Origin: Magnetococcales bacterium DC0425bin3
GTDB lineage: Bacteria > Pseudomonadota > Magnetococcia > Magnetococcales > DC0425bin3
DNA: 57,069 bases
Assembly (NCBI GenBank): GCA_002753665.1
Contig: PEAP01000010.1
Span: 1-57,069 of the forward strand
Direction: 5' to 3'
Shown: positions 1 through 8,536 of the stretch, one piece after another
How positions within the stretch are numbered: the stretch's first letter is position 1
How the letters are laid out: the number at the start of each line of letters is the position of its first letter
Position numbers and translations under genes: made by a program
Notes under the pieces: generated by a model
What the model was told of the DNA's origin: nothing
Seen by the model: the letters and a program-made list of their open reading frames with translations, nothing else
Database searches by the model: none

Positions 1-16
1 GGTGGCAGGGTGGGTG

Positions 17-83
17 CTGTAGAAAGCCGCTGAGCGGCTTTCTACAGTGGGAGGGTGGAGGGGAGGCCTCCCCCATCCATCAA
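17..83 (+). repeat. Bipartite dispersed repeat, copy 1
   Basis: A perfect inverted repeat with 15-bp arms (17-31 and 33-47) is followed by the purine-rich module GGAGGGTGGAGG then a GGCCTCCCCCATCCATCAA tail. The same two-part layout recurs many times in the window, with a different stem sequence in each copy. Confidence 0.85.
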
Positions 84-87
84 ACAG

Positions 88-123
88 TGGGAGGGTGGAG
101 GGAGGCCTCCCCCATCCATCAAA
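88..123 (+). repeat. Bipartite dispersed repeat, copy 2 (module B only)
   Basis: This is a second copy of the GGAGGGTGGAGG...CCATCCATCAA module, directly adjacent to copy 1 but without its own hairpin. On the minus strand its first bases (TTTGATGG) contain the TGA stop codon of copA, so the repeat abuts or has replaced the end of that gene. Confidence 0.85.
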
Positions 124-2560
124 GTTCGTGGGAATCCGCGAACCGACGCAACCGCAACGCATTGCTCACCACGGTCACGCTGGACAGGGCCATGGCCCCG
201 GCGGCGAAGGTGGGCGACAGCAGGATGCCGAACCAGGGAAACCAGACCCCCGCCGCCAGGGGAATGAGGATCACGTTGTAGGCGAAGGCCCAGAAGAGGT
301 TCTGGCGGATGTTGGCCATGGTGGCGCGGGACAGGCGGATGGCCCCGGCCACCCCCCGGGGGTCGCCACCCATCAGGGTGATGCCGGCGGCTTCCATGGC
401 CACGTCGGTGCCGCCGCCCATGGCCAGGCCCACGTCGGCCCGGGCCAGGGCCGGGGCGTCATTGATGCCATCCCCCACCATGGCCACCCGGCGGCCGGCG
501 GCCTGGAGCTTGCGGATTTCGGCCTCCTTTTGTTCGGGCAGCACTTGGGCCAGTACCGTCTCGATGCCCAGGGCAGCGGCAATGGCCGCCGCAGGACGCC
601 GGCCGTCCCCGGTCAGCATCGCCACGGCCAGGCCCATGTCTTTCAACTGGGCCACCGCGGCGACGCTTTCCGGCCGCAACGTGTCGGCCACGGCCAGCAA
701 GCCAACCGGGCGCCCGGCCACCGCCACTCCCATCACCGTCTGGCCCTTCTCCTCCCGAATGGCCATGTCTTCTTCCAGGGCGGCTACCGCCACGCCGGCG
801 TCGGCCAGGAACCGGACGGTCCCCACCTGTACCAGGCATTCCGCCACCATTCCCTGCACCCCACCCCCGGGTGTGGCCTGGAAATCGCTGGCGGCGGGCA
901 GCTCCAGACCCCGCTCCGCCGCCCCGTTGACGATGGCCCGGGCCAGGGGATGTTCGGAAAAGGCCTCCACCGCCGCCGCCCGGGCCAGATCGTCCCCGGA
1001 GCCGGTCCATTCCACCAGGGCCGGGGCGCCCCGGGTCAGGGTGCCGGTCTTGTCGAACACCACCAGGTCCACCCGGTGGGCGCTCTCCAGGGCGGCGCCG
1101 TCGCGGATCAGGATGCCCCGCTCCGCCCCCCGGCCGATGCCCACCATGATCGAGGTCGGGGTGGCCAGGCCCAGGGCGCAGGGACAGGCGATGATCAGCA
1201 CGGCGATGAAATTGAGCAGGGCATAGGTCAGGGAGGGTTGGGGACCCCACAGCCACCAGACCAGAAAGGTCAGCGCGGCCACCGCCGCCACCACCGGCAC
1301 GAACACCCCGGCGATGCGGTCCGCCAAGCGGGCGATGGGGGGTTTGCTGCCCTGGGCGGCGCGCACGGTCTCCACGATGCGGGCCAACACCGTGGCCTGC
1401 CCCACCCGCTGGGCGGTCAGGGTAAAGGCCCGGGTGGTGTTGAGGGTGCCCCCCACCACCGGATCCCCCGGCCCCCGCTCCACCGGCAGCGACTCGCCGG
1501 TGAGCATGGATTCGTCCAGGACCGGATTGCCCTTCACGACGACCCCATCCACCGGCACCTTCTCGCCGGGACGCACCATGACCAGATCGCCCACCACCAC
1601 CTCGGCCAGGGGCAGCTCCAGCAGCCGTCCATCCCGCTGCACCCGGGCCGTGGCCGGGGCCAGTCCCATCAGCTTGCGGATGGCCGCCGAGGTGTTACCC
1701 TTGGCCCGGGATTCGAGGAAGCGTCCCAGCAGGATCAGCACCACGATGTCGCCCGCGGTATCGAAATAAACCGCCGCCGTCAGGCCCGGGGCCTGGAACA
1801 GCTCCGGGACCAGCAGCACCAGCAGGGAATAGCCGTAGGCGCTGAAGGTGCCCAGGGTCACCAGGGTATGCATGTTGGCCGCACCGTGGCGGGCGGCGGC
1901 CCAGGCGGAGCGGTGAAACCGGCTGCCGGCCCAGAACTGCACCGGGGTGATCAAGACCAGTTGCAGCCAGGGACCGACCCCGGTCCCCAGAGCCAGGATG
2001 CCCTCCAGTCCCAGGTCGGACCCGTGGACCACCAGCGCGTTGAGCAGCACCAACACCCCGCCGACCAGCAGCCGGCGGCGCAGGTCGTCATGCTCGGCGC
2101 GCCGTTCCCGGTCGGCCCGGGCCAGGGGATCCTCCCCAGCCTCCCGGCGTTGCAGTTTGAATCCCCGACCGGCCACCGCCTCCCGCAGCCGGTCGAAGGA
2201 GGCTGGCGGGGCCAGATATTCCACCGTGGCGGTGGTCTCGGCCAAGTTGACCGTCGCCACCAGCACTCCGGGCACCTGGCGCAAGGCGTCCTCGGTGCGC
2301 GCCACGCAGGCGGCGCAGGACAGACCCTCCACCCGGAACGTCTCCCGCAGCCGGGGCACCTGAAAACCGGTGGCGGTCACGGCCTCCACCAGCTCGGTCA
2401 GGGTCAGGCTTCCGGTCACGGTGGCCTCCCCCACCGCCAGGTTGACCGCAGCCGCCGCCACGCCCTCCAGACTGTTGAGCCGGCGCTCCAGACGGCTGGA
2501 ACAGGAAGCACAGTTCATGCCCGCCACCGGCAGGGTGACGGTGGTCTGCTCTCGACTCAT
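119..2560 (-). CDS. copA: Cu(I)-translocating P1B-type ATPase
   Basis: An 813-residue inner-membrane ATPase that exports monovalent copper (or silver) from the cytoplasm. Two N-terminal HMA domains carry GMNCASC (C17/C20) and GLSCAAC (C82/C85). Membrane helices follow, then the transport motif IACPCALG (CPC at 459-461), the phosphorylated Asp in DKTGTLT (D503) and the hinge motif GDGINDAP. The ATG at 2560 has AAGGAG about 8 nt upstream. Length and motif order match full-length CopA. The stop codon lies inside a dispersed repeat, so the last residues may be recent. No CueR/CsoR-type operator was recognised. The role could also include cytochrome oxidase copper supply, which sequence alone cannot distinguish. 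Confidence 0.95.
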   Translation of the reverse strand: MSREQTTVTLPVAGMNCASCSSRLERRLNSLEGVAAAAVNLAVGEATVTGSLTLTELVEAVTATGFQVPRLRETFRVEGLSCAACVARTEDALRQVPGVLVATVNLAETTATVEYLAPPASFDRLREAVAGRGFKLQRREAGEDPLARADRERRAEHDDLRRRLLVGGVLVLLNALVVHGSDLGLEGILALGTGVGPWLQLVLITPVQFWAGSRFHRSAWAAARHGAANMHTLVTLGTFSAYGYSLLVLLVPELFQAPGLTAAVYFDTAGDIVVLILLGRFLESRAKGNTSAAIRKLMGLAPATARVQRDGRLLELPLAEVVVGDLVMVRPGEKVPVDGVVVKGNPVLDESMLTGESLPVERGPGDPVVGGTLNTTRAFTLTAQRVGQATVLARIVETVRAAQGSKPPIARLADRIAGVFVPVVAAVAALTFLVWWLWGPQPSLTYALLNFIAVLIIACPCALGLATPTSIMVGIGRGAERGILIRDGAALESAHRVDLVVFDKTGTLTRGAPALVEWTGSGDDLARAAAVEAFSEHPLARAIVNGAAERGLELPAASDFQATPGGGVQGMVAECLVQVGTVRFLADAGVAVAALEEDMAIREEKGQTVMGVAVAGRPVGLLAVADTLRPESVAAVAQLKDMGLAVAMLTGDGRRPAAAIAAALGIETVLAQVLPEQKEAEIRKLQAAGRRVAMVGDGINDAPALARADVGLAMGGGTDVAMEAAGITLMGGDPRGVAGAIRLSRATMANIRQNLFWAFAYNVILIPLAAGVWFPWFGILLSPTFAAGAMALSSVTVVSNALRLRRFADSHEL

Positions 2561-2615
2561 CCGCGAACTCCTTTTGAGGGACCGGACTCCTAAACCGGAG
2601 GTGTCCTATCAGAGC

Positions 2616-2760
2616 GTTGAAAAAGCCATCCATGACTTTTTCAACGTCGGGAACCGCAAGCTCTGCTTGCGGTTCCCTCACGGAATCAACGGATTGGAAA
2701 TCCGTTGATTCCGGCGGGGCATCCCTGCCCCGCCAGCAGCCCATTTATCAACGGGCTGCT
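2616..2760 (-). mobile_element. Five-hairpin MITE-like element, copy 1
   Basis: Five consecutive near-perfect hairpins fill this interval: 2616-2645 (10-bp stem), 2649-2677 (13-bp), 2682-2712 (14-bp), 2713-2734 (9-bp) and 2735-2760 (8-bp). In reverse orientation they match, hairpin for hairpin, the element at 11740-11891. Loop features such as GGGA and CATGGATGG are shared while the stems differ. The last arm overlaps the tsaD stop codon. Terminal repeats are degenerate, so this looks like the older copy. Confidence 0.75.
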
Positions 2761-3793
2761 ATAGTGACCTGACAGGCCCTGCCAGCTCGGCCAGGGACCA
2801 GCGGGGCCGGGCGTCCAGGGGGGCCGTGGCTTGCTGGCCCAGGGCCAGCCGGCGCAGTCCGGCCAGGGCGATCATGGCGCCGTTGTCGGTGCAGAACTCC
2901 AGGGGCGGAAACAGCACCCGGATGCCCGCCGCCTCGGCTTCCGCCTGGAGCTTCTCCCGCAGCCGCCGGTTGGCCCCCACCCCGCCTGCCACCACCAGCC
3001 GGGTGGTGTTCGCCAGCCGGCAGGCCTGCAGGGCCTTGATCACCAGGGGGGTCACCAGGGCCTCCTGATAGGAGGCGGCCACATCGGATGGCGTGGGTCC
3101 GCCATTCTCCCGCTTCTCCAGCCAAGTGCGCAGGGCGGTCTTGAGACCCGAGAAGGAAAAATCGCAGGCCTGCCGGTTCAGCAACACCCGGGGAAAAGGC
3201 ACTGCCCGCGGATCGCCCCCCACGGCCAGGGCGCCGATGGCCGGGCCGCCGGGATAGCCCAGGCCCAGCAGCCGGGCGCCCTTGTCGAACGCCTCCCCCA
3301 CCGAATCGTCCAGGCTCTGGCCCAGCAGGTGATAGTCCCCGAACCCCCGGGCATGGACCAGCAGGGTATGGCCGCCGGACACCAGCAGCGCCACGCAGGG
3401 GAAAGCGAAATCCGGTTCCACCAGAAACGGCGACAGCAGATGCCCCTCCATGTGGTGGACCCCGATCAGGGGCAGCCCGCGGGCCATGGCCAACCCCTGG
3501 GCCGTGGCCACCCCCACCAGCAGCGCCCCCACCAGGCCCGGCCCGGTGGTCACGGCGATGCCGTCCAGGGCGTCCAGGGTCAGCCCGGCCCGCTCCAGGG
3601 CGGTCGCCACCACCGGCAGCACATGGCGGATGTGGGCCCGGCTGGCCAGCTCCGGCACCACGCCCCCATAGGCGGCATGCACCTCCAGTTGGCTCTGCAC
3701 CACGTTGGCCGCCACGGTGAGCCGTCCCTGGCGTTGGATCACCACCGCCGCGGCGGTGTCATCGCAACTGGTCTCGATTCCCAACACCCGCAT
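2759..3793 (-). CDS. tsaD: tRNA N6-adenosine threonylcarbamoyltransferase
   Basis: A 344-residue TsaD/Kae1/YgjD protein that transfers threonylcarbamoyl from TC-AMP to A37 of ANN-decoding tRNAs in the cytoplasm, with TsaB/TsaE partners. The N-terminus MRVLGIETSCDDT is the family signature, and the iron-binding HxxxH is seen at H114-H118 (HHMEGH). GGVGAN and DNGAMIA in the C-terminal half match the ASKHA nucleotide fold. The open frame continues upstream, but conservation starts at the ATG at 3793. It is divergent from hemC with about 90 bp between the starts. Its stop codon is inside the last arm of the multi-hairpin element. Confidence 0.96.
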   Translation of the reverse strand: MRVLGIETSCDDTAAAVVIQRQGRLTVAANVVQSQLEVHAAYGGVVPELASRAHIRHVLPVVATALERAGLTLDALDGIAVTTGPGLVGALLVGVATAQGLAMARGLPLIGVHHMEGHLLSPFLVEPDFAFPCVALLVSGGHTLLVHARGFGDYHLLGQSLDDSVGEAFDKGARLLGLGYPGGPAIGALAVGGDPRAVPFPRVLLNRQACDFSFSGLKTALRTWLEKRENGGPTPSDVAASYQEALVTPLVIKALQACRLANTTRLVVAGGVGANRRLREKLQAEAEAAGIRVLFPPLEFCTDNGAMIALAGLRRLALGQQATAPLDARPRWSLAELAGPVRSL

Positions 3794-3883
3794 GGTCACT
3801 TGTCCCCCGCTCCGGACCGCCGTATTGTCAAAGGCCCTGTTCCGCCAGCAGACCTTACCACCGGCACCGGAGAACGCAAACCC

Positions 3884-4858
3884 GTGATCCATCAGACAGT
3901 GCGCATCGGCACCCGGGGCAGCCCCCTGGCCCTCTGGCAGGCCCGCTGGGTCCAGTCCCGGCTGGAGCAGCACCATCCCGGCCTGGAGGTGACGCTGGTG
4001 CCCATCAAGACCCAGGGCGACAAGATCCTCGACGTGCCCCTGGCCCGGGTGGGCGGCAAGGGGCTGTTCGTGAAGGAACTGGAAGACGCCCTGCTGGATG
4101 GCCGCGCCGATCTGGCGGTGCATTCCATGAAGGACATGCCCACCGGACTGCCCACCGGCCTGACCCTGGGGCCCATTCTGGAACGCCATGATCCCCGGGA
4201 CGCCTTTCTGTCCCTCCATCACGCCGCCCTGGACCGACTGCCGGAGGGGGCGCGGGTGGGGAGTTCATCCTTGCGCCGCCAGAGCCAGGTGCTGGCGCGG
4301 CGTCCCGACCTGGAGGTGATTTCGCTGCGCGGCAACATCGGCACCCGCATCGCCCGTTTGGAGGCGGGGGATTTCGACGCCATCCTCCTGGCCGCCGCCG
4401 GGGTGCAGCGCATGGCGCTGACCGCTCATGTCAAGGAATACCTGGAGCCGGAGCGCATGCTGCCGGCCATCGGCCAGGGCGCGGTGGGCATTGAACTGCG
4501 CCAGGAGGACCCCCGGGTGGCGGCCCTGGTGGCCCCGCTGGATCATCCCCCGACCCGCCTGCGGGTTCTGGCCGAACGCGCCTTCCTGACCACCCTGGAA
4601 GGCGGCTGCCAGGTGCCCATCGCCGGCCATGCCGTGCTGGACGGCGACCGCCTCATTCTGGAAGGTCTGGTGGCCGGGTTGGCGGGCCGGCCCCTGCTGC
4701 GGGCGTGCCACAGCGGCCCCCTCGGCGAACCCGAGGCCCTGGGACGCCAGCTGGCCCGACAGCTGCTGGACCGGGGCGCGGATCGCATCCTGGCGGAGTT
4801 GTACGCCGCTGCGCCCCCCTCCGCCTCACCGCCCGCTGTGGACCGGACTGCCGGATGA
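3884..4858 (+). CDS. hemC: Hydroxymethylbilane synthase (porphobilinogen deaminase)
   Basis: A 324-residue enzyme that condenses four porphobilinogens to hydroxymethylbilane. The N-terminal RIGTRGSPLALWQA, the SMKDMPT segment and the dipyrromethane-cofactor cysteine C242 in EGGCQVPIAGHA are all present. The GTG start at 3884 is preceded by GGAGAA at suitable spacing; no ATG gives a correctly placed N-terminus. It overlaps hemD by four bases (ATGA), implying translational coupling. hemB lies about 4.8 kb downstream. Confidence 0.95.
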   Translation: MIHQTVRIGTRGSPLALWQARWVQSRLEQHHPGLEVTLVPIKTQGDKILDVPLARVGGKGLFVKELEDALLDGRADLAVHSMKDMPTGLPTGLTLGPILERHDPRDAFLSLHHAALDRLPEGARVGSSSLRRQSQVLARRPDLEVISLRGNIGTRIARLEAGDFDAILLAAAGVQRMALTAHVKEYLEPERMLPAIGQGAVGIELRQEDPRVAALVAPLDHPPTRLRVLAERAFLTTLEGGCQVPIAGHAVLDGDRLILEGLVAGLAGRPLLRACHSGPLGEPEALGRQLARQLLDRGADRILAELYAAAPPSASPPAVDRTAG

Positions 4859-5646
4859 CCCCGCCGGCGCCCGCGATTCCCGCGCCCCTGGTCGGCCGCA
4901 CCCTGCTCATCACCCGCCCCCAACCCGAGGCCGCCGCCACGGCGGCCCTGGTGACCCGCCGCGGCGGGGTGGCCCTGCTGGCCCCGGCCCTGGAGATTCG
5001 GCCGCCCCGGGATCCGGCCCCCCTGGCCGCGGCTCTGGCCGCCCTGGAGCGCTATCAGGGTGTGGTGATCACCAGCGCCAACGGCGCCCGCGCCTTCCTG
5101 GCCGCCCTGCCGGCCGCCGGTCCCCGGCCGCCGGTGTTCGCGGTGGGGCCCAAGACTGCGCGGGTGCTGGAAAAACACGGCTATCCGACCCTCCAGCCCA
5201 CCCGCCCGGGCCATGCAGCGGACCTGGGGCGGGACATCCTGGCCCGGCTGCCCCGGGGCAGCCGGCTGCTGTGCCTGCGGGCGGAAGTCGGCCGGTGGGA
5301 AGCCATCGCCCTCCTGGAGCAGGAGGGCTGCCCGGTGGACCTGGTGACCGCCTACCGGGCGGAACCGGTCGCCGCCCTGCCCCCGGCGGTGGTGCGGGAG
5401 ATCGAGACCGGTCGCGTGGATGCCGTGCTGTTCTTCAGCGGCCGCAGCGCCGCGGCCTTTCTGGCCGCCCTGCCCCCGCCGGCCCGCGCCGCCCTGGCCG
5501 GCGCCACCATCGCCGCCCTCAGCCCGATCACGGCCGGAGAATTGCGCACCCTGGGCCTGACGGTCCATCTGGTGGCGGAACGCCCCACCGCCGAGGCCTT
5601 GCTGGAAGCCGTCGCCGCTTACTGGAGCCGAACCGATCCCTCATGA
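4855..5646 (+). CDS. hemD: Uroporphyrinogen-III synthase
   Basis: A 263-residue HemD that cyclises hydroxymethylbilane with inversion of ring D. The family is poorly conserved, but the GRTLLITRPQPEA start, VVITSANGARAF, VGPKTARVL and the late ALSPITAGELRTLGL segments are typical. It starts within the hemC stop codon (ATGA), which strongly supports the assignment. Alanine- and proline-rich stretches match the GC-rich local codon usage. Confidence 0.92.
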   Translation: MTPPAPAIPAPLVGRTLLITRPQPEAAATAALVTRRGGVALLAPALEIRPPRDPAPLAAALAALERYQGVVITSANGARAFLAALPAAGPRPPVFAVGPKTARVLEKHGYPTLQPTRPGHAADLGRDILARLPRGSRLLCLRAEVGRWEAIALLEQEGCPVDLVTAYRAEPVAALPPAVVREIETGRVDAVLFFSGRSAAAFLAALPPPARAALAGATIAALSPITAGELRTLGLTVHLVAERPTAEALLEAVAAYWSRTDPS

Positions 5647-5742
5647 GTCCACAACCGTTGATTGACTCCGGTGAACGGTGGCATGACTTCGAAAAAATAC
5701 GACATCACCAACGGAAACCGCCAGTGCCGAAATCAGGGTCCG

Positions 5743-5842
5743 CCTGTTCAACCCTTGGTCGAAGAGAAATGCCCCGCCTCCGGCGTGGCGGCGGTCACCT
5801 TGCGGCCCAGGCCGATGAAGCCCTGTTCCGGCAGCGACGATC
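5743..5842 (-). pseudogene. Duplicated 3' end of an FHA/cyclase gene
   Basis: About 90 bp (5743-5832) closely match 6491-6580, the 3' end of the neighbouring FHA-cyclase gene. Read on the minus strand it gives SLPEQGFIGLGRKVTAA and continues to the same stop position (5748-5750). Nothing upstream continues the gene, so it is a stranded gene end. The two copies flank the toxin-antitoxin pair as direct repeats. Confidence 0.8.
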
Positions 5843-5868
5843 TGGCCAACCGGCTTGCCCGGCCAGCG

Positions 5869-5905
5869 TTGTCAAGGTAGAGTAAGGAAGCAATGATATC
5901 CTTAC
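5869..5905 (+). promoter_or_regulatory. Putative promoter and operator of the toxin-antitoxin pair
   Basis: TTGTCA at 5869-5874 lies 17 bp from an AATGAT-like -10. An inverted repeat GTAAGGA (5882-5888) and TCCTTAC (5899-5905) straddles the -10 and precedes the antitoxin Shine-Dalgarno AGAGGAG. This is the expected place for antitoxin autorepression. It is a pattern match only. Confidence 0.45.
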
Positions 5906-5918
5906 AGAGGAGTCTGCC

Positions 5919-6149
5919 ATGACCGCCATCGCCAAGATCACCAGCAAGGGGCAGACCACGGTACCACGAAAGATCCGCGAGGCGCTGCATGTGGGGCCGG
6001 GGGATCGGATTCTCTGGGAGTTGCTTCCGGATGGCAGCGTGCGAGTGCGTCGCTCGCAGCCGATGGATCTGGAGTATCTGCGGGCGTTGGAAGGCACGCT
6101 GACGGAATGGGGAAGCGCCGAGGACGAGGAAGCGTTCCGTGACCTGTGA
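5919..6149 (+). CDS. AbrB/MazE-type antitoxin
   Basis: A 76-residue protein with an N-terminal SpoVT-AbrB swapped-hairpin DNA-binding domain (KITSKGQTTVPRKIREAL, residues 6-23). The acidic C-terminal tail (WGSAEDEEAFRDL) would wrap the toxin. AGAGGAG precedes the ATG. The last bases overlap the toxin gene by 11 bp, the usual antitoxin-first order. It probably represses its own promoter through the inverted repeat at 5882-5905. Confidence 0.85.
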   Translation: MTAIAKITSKGQTTVPRKIREALHVGPGDRILWELLPDGSVRVRRSQPMDLEYLRALEGTLTEWGSAEDEEAFRDL

Positions 6150-6480
6150 GCGTTTCATCGTCGTGCGGGTGCCGTTCCCTTTTACCGATCGGGAGGCCTC
6201 CAAGAACCGGCCGGCGCTGGTGCTGTCACAGGCGGCCTTCAATGGACCGGCGGGCCATTCGGTGATGGCTATGATCACCTCCGCCAGCCATACCCCCTGG
6301 CCGCTGGATTGCCCATTGCAGGATCTTGCCTCGGCAGGACTGACGGCGGCTTCCGTGGTGCGTTTCAAACTATTCACGCTGGACCACCGATTGATACGTG
6401 GACGCCTGGGATCCCTCTCCACCGCCGACGCCCAAAGGGTCACACTGGGATTGGCCCAGCTTTTTGGGGCGACGGAATAG
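6139..6480 (+). CDS. PemK/MazF-family toxin (putative endoribonuclease)
   Basis: A 113-residue protein with the PemK/MazF layout: VRVPFPFTDREASKNRPALVLS at the N-terminus, a central AMITSA strand and a C-terminal LGSLSTADAQRVTLGLAQLFG helix. MazF relatives cleave mRNA at short sequences until bound by antitoxin. The GTG start at 6139 lies inside the antitoxin gene, giving coupling. The target sequence cannot be inferred. The module sits between two copies of a cyclase gene end. Confidence 0.83.
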   Translation: MTCERFIVVRVPFPFTDREASKNRPALVLSQAAFNGPAGHSVMAMITSASHTPWPLDCPLQDLASAGLTAASVVRFKLFTLDHRLIRGRLGSLSTADAQRVTLGLAQLFGATE

Positions 6481-6495
6481 CGCGCCCTGGCCTGT

Positions 6496-7398
6496 TCAAC
6501 CCTCGGTCAAAGAGAAATGCACCGCCTCCGACGTGGCGGCGGTCACCTTGCGGCCCAGGCCGATGAAGCCCTGTTCGGGCAAAGAGCGACTGTCCCGGTG
6601 CAACAGCAGGGGCTCGGCGTCGGGACCATGCAGCCAAGTGCCGTTGGTACTCTGATCTTCGAGGAGAAAACGCTCTTTCTGCAGGGAAATGCGGGCGTGG
6701 ATCCGCGAGGCCTGAGAGTCGGGCACCACCAGGTGGTTCTGGCCGCCGCGCCCCATGGTCACCTCGGGCAGGTCGGCCCCCACCCGGACCACATGGCTTC
6801 CGCAACGCACTTCCAGTATCCGGGCCGGAGCGGCGGCGGACTGCCGGGGTGCGACGCCGGGCCGGGTGATCTCATCCACCTCGCCCCAGGTCAGCTCGCA
6901 GAGTTCCATGGGGCGGTAGAGGCCCTCCAGCCGGGCCTCTCCGACCAGCAGACGCACCCGGCCCAACAGAATCGGATCGGCCACCCGCTGCAGGGTTTCT
7001 CCGGTGGTGAGAATCTGGTCCGGTTTGGCCTGTCGCACCATGGCGGTGGCGATGTGGACCCCCTCCCCGAACAGATCGCTGCTTTCGGCGATCACTGGAC
7101 CATGATGGAACCCCACCCGGATCCGCAGGGGCACGCCGGGGGCGAACTCGGGTCGGTCGCTGCGCTCCTGCATGGCCAGGGCGGCCCTGGCGCCGGTCTC
7201 GGCCTGGGGAAAGGTACTCATCAGCTCATCGCCGATGGTCTTCACCACCTGTCCGCCCTGGGCCCGGGTGATCCCGGCCAAAGCCTCCAGCCAGTGGCTG
7301 GTCAGCTCCCGCGCCCGCTGATCCCCCAGGGATTCATACAGGCGCGTGCTGCCGACGATGTCGGCGAAGAGGACGGTCAGGGTGATGTTCTGTTTCAC
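6496..7398 (-). CDS. Class III cyclase homology domain fused to FHA domain (paralogue A, active site degenerate)
   Basis: About 300 residues. The N-terminal nucleotidyl cyclase domain has VLFADIVGSTRLYE (first metal Asp) and VVKTIGDELMSTF (second metal Asp and adenine-contacting Lys). The C-terminal FHA domain has VTMGRGGQNHLVVPD, SRIHARI and QSTNGT. In the sister gene the catalytic Asn/Arg stretch reads VNLAARM; here it is VHIATAM, so the transition-state Asn and Arg are both replaced. It may be a pseudo-cyclase acting as a phosphothreonine reader. The start was chosen by alignment with the sister gene; a GTG at 7461 overlapping the upstream stop is the alternative. Confidence 0.83.
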   Translation of the reverse strand: MKQNITLTVLFADIVGSTRLYESLGDQRARELTSHWLEALAGITRAQGGQVVKTIGDELMSTFPQAETGARAALAMQERSDRPEFAPGVPLRIRVGFHHGPVIAESSDLFGEGVHIATAMVRQAKPDQILTTGETLQRVADPILLGRVRLLVGEARLEGLYRPMELCELTWGEVDEITRPGVAPRQSAAAPARILEVRCGSHVVRVGADLPEVTMGRGGQNHLVVPDSQASRIHARISLQKERFLLEDQSTNGTWLHGPDAEPLLLHRDSRSLPEQGFIGLGRKVTAATSEAVHFSLTEG

Positions 7399-7457
7399 GG
7401 TCGATCCAGAGCCATGGCCGGTCCCTACCACACAGCCCGGTGGCAGCGGGGGATGGT

Positions 7458-8369
7458 TCACCCTCCCTGGGAAACCGAGTAGGCCACCGCCGTGGGATGA
7501 TCGGGGGTCACCCGCTGGCCGAGCCCGATCACGCCGCTGCCGGTCAGACGCCGTTCGTCCCGGTGGATGAAGGTGGTCTCGCCGGTGGAGGTGGTCACGA
7601 AGGTGCCGTTGGTACTCTGATCCACGATCATGAACCGGTCGCGGCGGAATTCGACCCGGGCATGGATGCGGGAGGCCATGTTGTCCGGCACCAGGAGATT
7701 GTTCTGCTTGCCGCGTCCCAGAGTGATATTGGTGAGATTCTCATCCACCGTGATCACGTCCTTCTGGTAGCTGATGGTCAGGGTGATGCCGGGGGGCTTC
7801 ATCATGGCCTGGGGACCGAGGCCGCCCATGACCGTGAGTTCCTCCTGCTCGCCCCAGGTCAGTTCGTAGATGCCGACCGGCTTTTCCTTGCCCTTGACGT
7901 TGGTGGTGATCAGCAGCCGGCTGCTGAGCCGCAGCCCCGGGTTCATCAGCTCCAGGGTTTCGCCGGTGGTGATGATCTGGTCGGCCTTGGCCTGGGAGGC
8001 CATGCGGGCCGCCAGGTTCACGGCGTCGCCGAACACGTCCCGCCGCTCGGTGGTCTCCTCGATGACATCGCCGAAATGAAAACCGATGCGGATCTTCACG
8101 GTGGCTTCGAAGGAGCCGGCCATGCCCAGCAGATCCTCCTGCATGCGGATGGCGGCGTCCCCGGCGTCATCGGCGGTGGGGAAGGTACACATCACCTCGT
8201 CGCCGATGGTCTTGACCACCTGCCCCCGATAGGCTTTGGTGGTTTTGGTCAGGAATTCAATACAGCGGGACGTGATATCCCTGGCCTTGGCGTCCCCCAG
8301 TTGCTCGTAGAGCCGGGTGCTGCCGGCGATATCGGCAAACATGATGGCCAGTTGCTTGTTCTCTCTCAC
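7458..8369 (-). CDS. Adenylate/guanylate cyclase with C-terminal FHA domain (paralogue B)
   Basis: A 303-residue class III nucleotidyl cyclase plus FHA. Metal-binding Asp residues lie in IMFADIAGSTRLYE and VVKTIGDEVMCTF, and the intact catalytic motif is FGDAVNLAARM. FHA motifs are ITLGRGKQNNLLVPD, SRIHARVE and QSTNGTFV. The GTG at 8369 follows GGGGAG closely. No transmembrane segment, so it is probably cytosolic. It is followed immediately by paralogue A and preceded by a PP2C phosphatase on the same strand, suggesting a phospho-threonine signalling module. Two dispersed repeats occupy the gap to the phosphatase. Confidence 0.87.
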   Translation of the reverse strand: MRENKQLAIMFADIAGSTRLYEQLGDAKARDITSRCIEFLTKTTKAYRGQVVKTIGDEVMCTFPTADDAGDAAIRMQEDLLGMAGSFEATVKIRIGFHFGDVIEETTERRDVFGDAVNLAARMASQAKADQIITTGETLELMNPGLRLSSRLLITTNVKGKEKPVGIYELTWGEQEELTVMGGLGPQAMMKPPGITLTISYQKDVITVDENLTNITLGRGKQNNLLVPDNMASRIHARVEFRRDRFMIVDQSTNGTFVTTSTGETTFIHRDERRLTGSGVIGLGQRVTPDHPTAVAYSVSQGG

Positions 8370-8385
8370 GACATCTCCCCTAACC

Positions 8386-8454
8386 TTTGATGGATGGGGG
8401 AGGCCTCCCTCCACCCTCCACCGATGAAAGCCGCCTCCCGGCTTCCACGGTAAC
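8386..8454 (-). repeat. Bipartite dispersed repeat, copy 3
   Basis: Module B (8386-8419, TTTGATGGATGGGGGAGGCC...) is followed by a hairpin with stem GAAAGCCG/CGGCTTCC. It sits just upstream of the cyclase start at 8369. Confidence 0.85.
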
Positions 8455-8523
8455 TCTGGATGGATGGGGACAGCCTCTTCCACCCTCCCCCGCTGCAAGC
8501 CGCTTCCCGGCTGCCACGGTCAC
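8455..8523 (-). repeat. Bipartite dispersed repeat, copy 4
   Basis: A tandem second unit, diverged in module B (GGATGGGGACAGCCTCTTCC). Its hairpin (GCAAGCCG/CGGCTGCC) differs in sequence from copy 3 but still pairs. Confidence 0.8.
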
Positions 8524-8536
8524 TGTCCTGGGACCA

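Noticed and set aside
47-2593. An 848-codon open frame antisense to copA, and similarly long antisense frames opposite the vWA gene (46514-49108), hybrid kinase (38647-41946) and PPDK-like gene (23581-28212)
   Set aside because: They are mirror frames of GC-rich coding DNA, with Gly/Pro/His/Arg/Gln-rich composition and no recognisable motif, while the opposite strand encodes clear families.
4219-4711. Additional minus-strand frames inside hemC
   Set aside because: They are shadow frames; hemC is complete and fully explains the coding signal.
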